A DNA stretch of 57,009 nucleotides, taken from NCBI GenBank assembly GCA_016212695.1, contig JACREX010000245.1, forward strand, positions 1 through 57,009, in the 5' to 3' direction. The position numbers and the translations under genes were made by a program. Every line of letters begins with the position of its first letter. Within the stretch, counting starts at the first letter, position 1. Below the pieces are notes generated by a model. It had not been told where the DNA came from, made no database searches, and saw only the letters and a program-made list of their open reading frames with translations. The DNA is from Bacteroidia bacterium (lineage in GTDB: Bacteria > Bacteroidota > Bacteroidia > Bacteroidales > GWF2-35-48). Below are positions 8,320 through 15,904 of this stretch, in pieces.

Positions 8320-9879
8320 ATGTTTTCAAAAGAAGATATTTCACTGATGAAAGAAAGAGGTATTGACCTCAACATTGTGGAAGAACAACTTGAAAAATTT
8401 AAAGAGGGATTTCCGTATCTTGATATTGTAAAACCGGCAACCGCAGACGAAGGTATTATCCGGCTCAATGAATCGCAGACAGAAGAATTTGTGAGCGCTT
8501 ACGAAAACAATATCCATGAGAGCCACATTATGAAGTTCGTTCCCGCATCGGGAGCTGCCACACGGATGTTCCAATCCCTTTATACTTTCATGGAAACCTA
8601 TAAGGGTACTGACTCAGACTACTCCCAGTTTCTCACAGACCGCAGCTTTTTTTCCATGTACAACTTTTTTGAAAGCCTCAGTTCGTTTGCATTTTATAAT
8701 GATTTGAAAAACCTCCTGGCCGAAAAAGGAGAAGACTTAGACAAATTAGCCGAACACCAGGAATTCAAAAAAATTCTCGAAATGCTCCTGATGCCTGAAG
8801 GCCTGAACTATGGAACCCTTCCCAAAGGCCTGATCAAGTTTCATAAATATGAGGGATTTTCGAGAAGGCCCATTGGAGAACAAATGGTTGAAGGAGCCCT
8901 GTGCCATAAATTAAAAGATAAAACGGTTCATATACATTTTACCGTTTCTCCGGAACATAAAAAAATATTTAAGGAGATTTGCAATAAAGAGAAAAAATTC
9001 TATGAAAAAGATTATGATGTAACCTATGAACTCAGCTACTCCGAACAAAAACCGGCTACCGATATGATTGCCGTTGACATGCACAACAAACCATTCAGAA
9101 ATGCCGACGGATCCTTGCTTTTCCGCCCGGCCGGTCATGGCGCTCTGATCGAAAATCTCAATGATATGGATGCAGACGTAGTCTTTATTAAAAATATTGA
9201 CAATGTGGTTCCCGACAGGATGAAAGATCAGACCGTTGTATATAAGAAAGCGCTTGCCGGAATCCTTTTCCATTTCCAGATTAAAATATTCGGATATCTG
9301 GAATTATTAGATAAGCCATCTTCAGTAGAGCCTGAAACACTAAAAGAAATTAAAGATTTTCTTGAAAAGCAACTCTGTTATATTTCTCCGCATATTTACG
9401 ACCGGAAAACGAAAGAAGAGAAAATCGAATTTTTAAAGAAAAAACTGAACCGTCCGCTGAGAGTTTGCGGAATGGTGGTAAACGAAGGCGAACCCGGAGG
9501 CGGGCCTTTCTGGGTAAAAAATACGGATGCTTCTGTTTCCCTGCAGATCGTGGAAGGTTCGCAGATAGACCAGAAGAGCACAAAACAAAAAGATATCTGG
9601 GAAAAATCAACACACTTCAACCCGGTTGACTTAGTCTGCGGAATTCGGAACTACAAAGGCAAAAAATTCGACCTGCTGAAATTCAGAGATCCGAATACAG
9701 GCTTTATCTCCAAAAAATCTAAAGACGGAAAAGACCTTAAGGCAATGGAACTGCCCGGTTTGTGGAACGGAGCCATGGCAGACTGGAATACCGTATTTGT
9801 CGAAGTGCCCATCATTACGTTTAACCCTGTAAAAACGATCTGGGATCTGCTCAGGAAAGAACATCAGGGATACTTGTAG
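8320..9879 (+). CDS. DUF4301 family protein
   Basis: This 519-aa cytoplasmic protein resembles DUF4301, a family known mainly from Bacteroidota. The N-terminus MFSKEDISLMKERGID and the later blocks FVPASGAATRMFQSL and FRPAGHGALIENLNDMDADV are the recognisable parts. The phosphate-binding-looking SGAATRMF and the GHGALIENL block recall sugar-nucleotide transferase folds, but the reaction is unknown to me. Start choice: ATG 8320 is used because family members begin near MF-x-x-ED, and because a -7 promoter box at 8286-8293 would place the transcript start beyond the upstream ATG at 8296. The gene converges with the next one, the stop codons being about 18 bp apart. Confidence 0.8.
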   Translation: MFSKEDISLMKERGIDLNIVEEQLEKFKEGFPYLDIVKPATADEGIIRLNESQTEEFVSAYENNIHESHIMKFVPASGAATRMFQSLYTFMETYKGTDSDYSQFLTDRSFFSMYNFFESLSSFAFYNDLKNLLAEKGEDLDKLAEHQEFKKILEMLLMPEGLNYGTLPKGLIKFHKYEGFSRRPIGEQMVEGALCHKLKDKTVHIHFTVSPEHKKIFKEICNKEKKFYEKDYDVTYELSYSEQKPATDMIAVDMHNKPFRNADGSLLFRPAGHGALIENLNDMDADVVFIKNIDNVVPDRMKDQTVVYKKALAGILFHFQIKIFGYLELLDKPSSVEPETLKEIKDFLEKQLCYISPHIYDRKTKEEKIEFLKKKLNRPLRVCGMVVNEGEPGGGPFWVKNTDASVSLQIVEGSQIDQKSTKQKDIWEKSTHFNPVDLVCGIRNYKGKKFDLLKFRDPNTGFISKKSKDGKDLKAMELPGLWNGAMADWNTVFVEVPIITFNPVKTIWDLLRKEHQGYL

Positions 9880-9897
9880 GGAAGTCGGCAATATCCG

Positions 9898-10809
9898 TTA
9901 TTTCAGATCAAATTTTGCAGTTCCGATGATGTTGCCGTCAGCAAACAGGTCCACCGTGTAAGAGCCCGGAATGAGTTCCTGGTTGTTATCCCAGTAAATA
10001 CACATATCCACATTTTTGTTCTGGAAATCAACCTGCCGCTTTGCAGAGAAGACGATCATCTCGTTGCCGAACTTAAACAGATCCTGTTCCGAAGTAGCCA
10101 GCACCAGCCCGTCCGGCCTGGCAATGCGAAGGTACACATCCCTGACGCCCGGCGGGGCTATATCGTTCTCAATAATAATGAAACAAATCTTAAATTTCTC
10201 GACTTTTTTGGCCTTGGTTATCGGTTTGCTGCGCTTATTTAATGCAAAGGGTTCAATAGATTGTGCTTTAAGAACCGCAGCTATATTTACTTTGGTTGCG
10301 AGTTGTTCGTTTTTCTGGCTGAGTTCTTCAACCGTGGTTTTTTCTTTTTGAATATCGGCCTTTACCTTAACATTTTCTGCCTTCAGCCCCTGGTTCAACG
10401 TATTCAGAGAATCTATCTGAACCACATAATGCCTCATAATCTTGCGCAATGTTTCTATCTCATCCTTATACTGCTTGATCTGGTAATAATTATTTGCCTT
10501 CAGGTTTTTTACTTCAGCGATCATCTTTTCAATTTTTTCCTGCTGTTCTTTAAGTTCACGGTTAATCCTCTTATTGTTCGTTTTCATGCTCTGATACTGG
10601 TCGAGCATATTGTTCAGGTCTTTGGTCAGCCGTTCTCTTTCATCATTTGTAGTTTCTTTTATTTTTATGATCTGTTTGAGGTAAACCACTTTCTGGTTGT
10701 GCAGTTTCCACGATAAAAAACCGATAGTACCAAGCAATAAGACGATTATGGATAAATAAATTATATGTAACGATTTATTTGATTTTTTTCTGATCGTATT
10801 TTCTTCCAT
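9898..10809 (-). CDS. Membrane-anchored coiled-coil protein (303 aa)
   Basis: The protein has a short charged N-terminus, a single membrane helix at about residues 14-32 (IIYLSIIVLLLGTIGFLSW), and then a long coiled coil to about residue 175 rich in Lys/Glu/Gln heptads. After a basic linker (NKRSKPITKAKKVEK) comes a compact C-terminal beta-rich domain of about 95 residues containing PPGVRDVYLRIARPDG. The likely topology is N-in with the coiled coil and domain in the periplasm. I do not recognise a named family; automated annotation would probably mislabel the coiled coil as SMC-like. Function unknown. A TAAATTTG box lies 33 bp upstream of the start. Confidence 0.75.
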   Translation of the reverse strand: MEENTIRKKSNKSLHIIYLSIIVLLLGTIGFLSWKLHNQKVVYLKQIIKIKETTNDERERLTKDLNNMLDQYQSMKTNNKRINRELKEQQEKIEKMIAEVKNLKANNYYQIKQYKDEIETLRKIMRHYVVQIDSLNTLNQGLKAENVKVKADIQKEKTTVEELSQKNEQLATKVNIAAVLKAQSIEPFALNKRSKPITKAKKVEKFKICFIIIENDIAPPGVRDVYLRIARPDGLVLATSEQDLFKFGNEMIVFSAKRQVDFQNKNVDMCIYWDNNQELIPGSYTVDLFADGNIIGTAKFDLK

Positions 10810-10841
10810 GAAATAAAACTTTTGAATATTTTATAACGCCG

Positions 10842-10849
10842 CAAATTTA
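10842..10849 (-). promoter_or_regulatory. -7 promoter box TAAATTTG (minus strand)
   Basis: Read on the minus strand this is TAAATTTG, matching TAnnTTTG, and it would give a 5' leader of about 25 bases for the coiled-coil gene. No TTG occurs at the ideal spacing, so the call rests on one box. Confidence 0.4.
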
Positions 10850-10995
10850 AATTTATTTTTAAAGAATTTTTAACTTTAGATATTATAAAGCATTAATATT
10901 TATAAATGCAATAATCAAAAATCATTGCCTATCTTTATCCGGGATTAAATTATTTATCTTTATTTTGTTTTTTAAATTATAATTGAATTACAGTT

Positions 10996-12036
10996 ATGGA
11001 CAGAAGGATGAGAATCGGTATTCTCACAGCAGGCGGCGATTGCCCGGGCCTGAATGCAGCTATACGGGGAATAGGGAAAACAGCCATTCTTCAATATGGC
11101 ATGGAAGTGTATGGTATTTCTTCCGGTTTCCTTGGTTTGATTAACAATGATTATATCCGGCTTGACGAAACCCTGCTTTCCGGTATTCTTACGCATGGAG
11201 GCACGATACTTGGCACATCACGGGAAAAACCGTTTAGCGACGACCTCCAGCAGCCAAACGAAATAACCAAACCCAAACTGATGAAAAAGCACTATGAAGA
11301 AATGCGGCTGGATTGCTTAGTGTGTATTGGCGGCAACGGAACTCAGAAAACAGCAGGATTGATGGCAGAAGAAGGGCTTAACATCATCGGGATTCCTAAA
11401 ACAATAGACAATGATGTCTGGGGCACAGATAGCACTTTTGGTTTTGACTCTGCCGTAAACATTGCCACAGAAGCCATAGACCGCCTGCATACAACTGCCA
11501 ATTCGCACAAGCGGATCATGGTAATCGAAGTGATGGGGCATAATGCCGGATGGATTGCCCTGTATTCCGGTATTGCCGGGGGAGGCGATGTGATTCTTAT
11601 CCCGGAAATTGAATACGAAGATAAAATAGTGGCCGACTACTTGGTTCAGCGCGCTTATAAGAAAAAAAGTTCATCCATTGTCGTGATAGCTGAAGGTATC
11701 AGAGCCGATTACAAGAAAAAACGCGCGGCAGGCTATATTGCACGGATGATCCAGGAACGTACCGGGATCGAGACACGGGAAACGATATTAGGTTATATTC
11801 AGAGAGGAGGAACTCCATCGCCCATGGATCGGGTGCTCGCAACCCAATATGGCGCATATGCAGCAGAACTCATTGCTGAAAAAAAATTCGGGGTAATGGT
11901 TGCCCTCCGGGATAATACTATTACATCCGTCTCTCTCGGCGAAGTGGGCGGCAAGACCAGAACAGTCAATTCAGATCACCCGTTGATCAAACAAGGACGG
12001 TTTATGGATACCTGTTTCGGAGATTGTAAAATTTAA
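10996..12036 (+). CDS. pfkA: 6-phosphofructokinase (ATP-type, clade III features)
   Basis: This 346-aa enzyme phosphorylates fructose 6-phosphate to the 1,6-bisphosphate in glycolysis. Visible motifs are TAGGDCPGLNAAIRG at the N-terminus, GGNGT (112-116), PKTIDND (134-140, catalytic Asp138), VEVMGH-type substrate residues (IEVMGHNAGW), and RGGTPSPMDRVLA. From family knowledge, Gly at the second variable position of GGNGT (equivalent to E. coli Gly104) indicates ATP as donor, since PPi enzymes carry Asp there. Lys135 in PKTIDND is the state seen in PPi enzymes and in mixed-substrate clade III ATP enzymes such as those of Streptomyces. ATP is therefore the expected donor, with loss of classical allostery likely. 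It heads a cluster with sixA and ppk1. Confidence 0.93.
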   Translation: MDRRMRIGILTAGGDCPGLNAAIRGIGKTAILQYGMEVYGISSGFLGLINNDYIRLDETLLSGILTHGGTILGTSREKPFSDDLQQPNEITKPKLMKKHYEEMRLDCLVCIGGNGTQKTAGLMAEEGLNIIGIPKTIDNDVWGTDSTFGFDSAVNIATEAIDRLHTTANSHKRIMVIEVMGHNAGWIALYSGIAGGGDVILIPEIEYEDKIVADYLVQRAYKKKSSSIVVIAEGIRADYKKKRAAGYIARMIQERTGIETRETILGYIQRGGTPSPMDRVLATQYGAYAAELIAEKKFGVMVALRDNTITSVSLGEVGGKTRTVNSDHPLIKQGRFMDTCFGDCKI

Positions 12037-12077
12037 ATAATATAACCAGCCAGATTTAATAATTAAAAACAAATAAA

Positions 12078-12584
12078 ATGAAAACAAAAGTAAAACGGAT
12101 TGTTCTCGTGCGTCACGCAAAAGCGCTTGACCTGATAGACGGCATTACGGATTTTGAAAGATCGCTGAAACTGAAAGGGATCAGAGATGCCCACAAGGTT
12201 GCGCAAAAACTCCTCAATTATAATTTCAAACCGGACATGATGATCAGCAGTCCTGCTTTCCGCTCCATTGAAACAGCCATCATCTTTGCCCGGGAACTAA
12301 GATACCCTGTAAAAAAAATTAAAATAAAAGAAAGCCTTTATGAAGAATATTCAACCGCCGATTTCATGGAGATGATACACAAAACAGAAAATGATATGGA
12401 CACTGTTTTTGTATTTGGTCATAATCCCGAATTATCCACGGTTGCGTCTTATCTTGCAGAAGATTTTTGCGACGATATAGCCACCAGCGGCGTTGCAGTA
12501 ATTGAATCCGATGTTGAAAAATGGAAAAAAGTAAATCTTAACGAAGGACGGGTGGCCTTATATGTTTATCCGGACCAAGAGTAA
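12078..12584 (+). CDS. sixA: SixA-type phosphohistidine phosphatase
   Basis: This 168-aa member of the histidine phosphatase (phosphoglycerate mutase-like) superfamily has the N-terminal catalytic motif VRHAKA with nucleophile His13 and the second-half motif FGHNPELS carrying the other active-site histidine. SixA dephosphorylates phosphohistidine in E. coli ArcB or the nitrogen PTS; in other phyla the substrate is unclear. It starts 41 bp after pfkA and ends 6 bp before ppk1, so it is almost certainly co-transcribed with ppk1. PPK1 itself works through a phosphohistidine, which makes the pairing suggestive; this last point is inference. Confidence 0.88.
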   Translation: MKTKVKRIVLVRHAKALDLIDGITDFERSLKLKGIRDAHKVAQKLLNYNFKPDMMISSPAFRSIETAIIFARELRYPVKKIKIKESLYEEYSTADFMEMIHKTENDMDTVFVFGHNPELSTVASYLAEDFCDDIATSGVAVIESDVEKWKKVNLNEGRVALYVYPDQE

Positions 12585-12590
12585 CACGAT

Positions 12591-14672
12591 ATGAAAAAAA
12601 CGTATTTACCCAAAGAAATAAGCTGGCTGTATTTCAACGCCCGTGTGCTGCAGGAAGCGGAAAACCCGAATGTTCCCCTGATTGAACGGATTAAATATCT
12701 CGGCATCTATTCCAGCAACCTTGACGAATATTTCCGTGTCCGGATAGCAACCCTGAAGCGCCTTGCAGAAATGGGGAAAAAAGCGGTTGAGATTATCGGG
12801 TATGATCCAAAAGCCACACTGAAGGAAATACATGATATTGTACTGGAGCAGCGAAGCAAGTTCGAATATATTTACACGCTCATCACACATGAACTCCGGA
12901 AAGAAAATATTTTCATGATCAACGAAAAGCACCTTACGCGGGAACAGGAAGAATTCGTCGGCAAATATTTTCAGAAAGAAGTGCGTCCTAAACTGATGCC
13001 GATTATGATAGGGCATTCATCCCATATTCCAAACCTGAAAGACCAGGTTATCTATTTTGCCGTCTGTTTCGGCTCTGCAAAAAGCCATAAGGAAAATTTT
13101 GCCCTGATGGAAATACCCACCAATGTGCTGCCGCGGTTTTTAGAGTTGCCAAGCATCGGGATACGGCGTTACATTATCATGTTAGACGATATTGTAAGGT
13201 GGGGGATGAAGAATACCTTTTCGATTTTTGAATTCGACCATATCGAAGCATATACTATCAAACTTACCAAAGATGCGGAGATCGATATTGTTGACAACGT
13301 ATCGGACAGCTATCTTGAAAATGTCGCAAAAAGCCTGAAAAAGAGGAAACAGGCCGATGCCGTGAGTTTTGTTTATGATCAGCAAATGCCGGCAACATTT
13401 TTAAATCTTGTCATGAAACGGTTCCAGTTTAAAAATATGGATGCCGTAATTCCGGGCGGCAGATATCATAATTTCAAAGACTTTATAAAATTCCCGCATA
13501 TCGGGAGAAAAGAATTATTTTATGACCCTTTCCCGGCTATTCTTCATAAAGACTTAGTCAACAAAAAGAGCTTTTTGTCCGTTATCCGTGAAAAAGATGT
13601 GATGTTGCACTTTCCGTACCATTCTTTCGATTATTTTATAGACCTGCTGCGGGAAGCGTCTATTGATCCTAAGGTTACTTCCATCCATATCACATTATAC
13701 CGCCTTGCCAAATCGTCGAGTGTTGTGAATGCGCTGATCAATGCGGTGAGAAACGGGAAAGATGTAACGGCTGTGGTAGAACTGCAGGCCCGTTTCGATG
13801 AAGAAGCCAATATTTTCTGGTCGAATACGCTGCGGGATGAAGGGGTAAAAATAATATTCGGCGTACCCTGGCTGAAGGTACACGCAAAGCTTTGCCTTAT
13901 CACACGGAAAGAAGACAAACGATTCATGAAATATGCCTGTCTGGGCAGCGGGAATTACAATGAAGATACGGCAAAAATTTACACGGATGATCTCCTGATG
14001 ACAACTGATACCAAGATCATCAATGAAGTTGAAAAAGTATTCGGCTTTTTCCGGAAGAATTATACCAGAGACAATTATTATCATTTGCTTGTGGCCCCGT
14101 TTACCATGAGGAATAAATTTATCGGGCTGTTAAAAAATGAAATTAAAAATGCAAAAAAAGGCCATGAAGCATACATCATCCTTAAACTGAATAACCTTGT
14201 GGATGAAGAATTGATAAACCTGCTTTATGAAGCCAGCAAGGCCGGAGTAAAAATAAAATTAATGATCCGCGGTACCTGCTCCCTTATCCCCGGAGTAAAC
14301 GGGCTCAGCGAAAATATCGAAGCGCGGGCAATTATAGACAGGTTCCTTGAACATTCAAGAATTTTAATTTTCTGTAACAACGGAGATAAAAAATATTTTA
14401 TTTCATCCGCAGACTGGATGTCGCGAAACCTCGACCGCAGGCTTGAAGTAACGTGCCCTATCTATGACGCTTCCATCCAGGAAGAACTGAATGATTATGT
14501 AAATATTATCTGGAGCGATACGGTAAAAACCCGGATACACGATGAAAAAAGAAGCAACCGGTATTATCAGCCGAAAGGCGCTAAAAAAATCCGTGCGCAA
14601 TATGAAATTTACAAATATTTTTGCGGGAAATTGTCAGATAAATGTACAGACGCTGAAGTTCTTTTCAGATGA
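12591..14672 (+). CDS. ppk1: Polyphosphate kinase 1
   Basis: This 693-aa PPK1, normal length for the family, reversibly transfers the gamma-phosphate of ATP to inorganic polyphosphate. The N-domain begins with the typical EISWLYFNARVLQEA and SSNLDEYFRVRIA. The PLD-like catalytic half contains VPWLKVHAKLCLI with the phosphorylated histidine, GSGNYNEDTAKIYTD, and FLEHSRILIF with the second histidine. It follows sixA by 6 bp. Polyphosphate synthesis supports stress survival. No ppx or ppk2 is present in this window. The acyltransferase starts 123 bp later. Confidence 0.96.
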   Translation: MKKTYLPKEISWLYFNARVLQEAENPNVPLIERIKYLGIYSSNLDEYFRVRIATLKRLAEMGKKAVEIIGYDPKATLKEIHDIVLEQRSKFEYIYTLITHELRKENIFMINEKHLTREQEEFVGKYFQKEVRPKLMPIMIGHSSHIPNLKDQVIYFAVCFGSAKSHKENFALMEIPTNVLPRFLELPSIGIRRYIIMLDDIVRWGMKNTFSIFEFDHIEAYTIKLTKDAEIDIVDNVSDSYLENVAKSLKKRKQADAVSFVYDQQMPATFLNLVMKRFQFKNMDAVIPGGRYHNFKDFIKFPHIGRKELFYDPFPAILHKDLVNKKSFLSVIREKDVMLHFPYHSFDYFIDLLREASIDPKVTSIHITLYRLAKSSSVVNALINAVRNGKDVTAVVELQARFDEEANIFWSNTLRDEGVKIIFGVPWLKVHAKLCLITRKEDKRFMKYACLGSGNYNEDTAKIYTDDLLMTTDTKIINEVEKVFGFFRKNYTRDNYYHLLVAPFTMRNKFIGLLKNEIKNAKKGHEAYIILKLNNLVDEELINLLYEASKAGVKIKLMIRGTCSLIPGVNGLSENIEARAIIDRFLEHSRILIFCNNGDKKYFISSADWMSRNLDRRLEVTCPIYDASIQEELNDYVNIIWSDTVKTRIHDEKRSNRYYQPKGAKKIRAQYEIYKYFCGKLSDKCTDAEVLFR

Positions 14673-14795
14673 TCCCTGTAAAATTTATTTGCCGGATATT
14701 ATGAATATAAAAAAGAGGTATGAGGTACGAAATATGAATTCAAAATTTTAAATTACCTCTATACTCATTCCCCTATACCCTTCAAAAGTTAAAAA

Positions 14796-15662
14796 GTGGA
14801 CGCATTCGGATTTTACATTTTTTACGGATTCAGTTGGCTGATAAGCCTTCTCCCACTCCGCTTTTTATATTTTTTTTCCGATATACTTTACATTTTTTCA
14901 GTATATATTATCAGGTACCGAAAAACCACGGTTTACAATAATCTAAAAAATTCTTTTCCTGAAAAAACAGAGGATGAAATCGGTAAAATAGCACGTGAAT
15001 TTTTTAAGCATTTTTGCGATTCTATTGTTGAAGATATAAAGCTGCTGCATATTTCCGCAAAAGAACTTGACCAACGGGTTCAATTCAATAATATTCCGCT
15101 TTTCGATGAGCTTTATAAGAAAGGTAAAAATATAATCCTTGTTTCAGGCCATTACGGGAACTGGACCTGGATGGTGCGATTCCCGCAGAAGTTAAAACAC
15201 AAGCCAACGGTTCTTTACAAACCTTTTAAAAATAGATATTTCGATAACTTTGAAACCCGGCAGAGAGAAAAGTATGGAGCGATTACCATACCTACGAATG
15301 CAGCCTACAGAAAGCTGATCAGTTATCAAAAAAATAATGAATTATTCCTTACATGGTTTCTTACAGACCAATGCCCGCCAGAACCGCATCCATTCTGGAC
15401 AAGTTTTTTAAACCAGGATACCCCGGTTTTCCTTGGGGCCGAAAAAGTTGCCGCTAAATTCAACGCTGCCGTAGTTTTTATGACGATGAGAAAAACAAAG
15501 CGCGGATATTATTCTGTTGATTTTACGCTGTTATGCGAAAATGCTGCAGACCTTCCGTATCATTCTATCACAGAAATGCACACCCGCGCACTTGAAAAGA
15601 CAATCGTGGAAAAACTACCTTACTGGTTGTGGAGCCACAGGCGGTGGAAGTTTAAGAGATAA
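14796..15662 (+). CDS. LpxL-type acyltransferase with altered HX4D/E motif
   Basis: This 288-aa member of the lysophospholipid / lipid A late acyltransferase family adds an acyl chain to lipid A or a related lipid at the inner membrane. The start is GTG 14796 and gives an N-terminal hydrophobic segment (FYIFYGFSWLISLLPLRFLY), typical of LpxL/HtrB. Conserved blocks include VSGHYGNW and TDQCPP. The catalytic motif is H-x4-D/E; here His119 is followed by YGNW and then Thr124, where an acid is expected, and the DNA clearly reads ACC. Either the acid is supplied elsewhere or activity is changed. It is last in the pfkA-sixA-ppk1 run, after a 123-bp gap, so it may be separately expressed. Confidence 0.85.
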   Translation: MDAFGFYIFYGFSWLISLLPLRFLYFFSDILYIFSVYIIRYRKTTVYNNLKNSFPEKTEDEIGKIAREFFKHFCDSIVEDIKLLHISAKELDQRVQFNNIPLFDELYKKGKNIILVSGHYGNWTWMVRFPQKLKHKPTVLYKPFKNRYFDNFETRQREKYGAITIPTNAAYRKLISYQKNNELFLTWFLTDQCPPEPHPFWTSFLNQDTPVFLGAEKVAAKFNAAVVFMTMRKTKRGYYSVDFTLLCENAADLPYHSITEMHTRALEKTIVEKLPYWLWSHRRWKFKR

Positions 15663-15720
15663 CCGTAATCGGTATTTTTATTATAGCAAAGGTGACGGGT
15701 TGATATGGGTTTACAGTTTC

Positions 15721-15811
15721 GTTCATTGTTCATTGTTCATTGTTCATTGTTCATTGTTCATTGTTCATTGTTCATTGTTCATTGTTCATTGTTCATTGTT
15801 CATTGTTCATT
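15721..15811 (+). repeat. Tandem 7-bp repeat, 13 perfect units
   Basis: Thirteen consecutive copies of GTTCATT (91 bp) are followed by one degenerate unit (GTTAATT). Because 7 is not a multiple of 3, the tract is open in more than one frame, which produces spurious Ile-Val-His-Cys-Ser-Leu-Phe repeat peptides. It lies 58 bp after the acyltransferase stop and 94 bp beyond the RNase R stop, between convergent genes. Copy number is expected to vary by slippage. A weak hairpin (CCCGATACGCTTCGCTACGGG, 15847-15867) follows. Confidence 0.95.
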
Positions 15812-15904
15812 GTTAATTGTTTACTGTTATCCAACTTCTCAAACTTCCCGATACGCTTCGCTACGGGACAAGTCAAACTTTAAACTTTTTAAACTTATCT
15901 GTTT

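Noticed and set aside
15721-15811. CRISPR-like repetition
   Set aside because: Units are 7 bp and directly adjacent with no spacers, so it is a simple tandem repeat.
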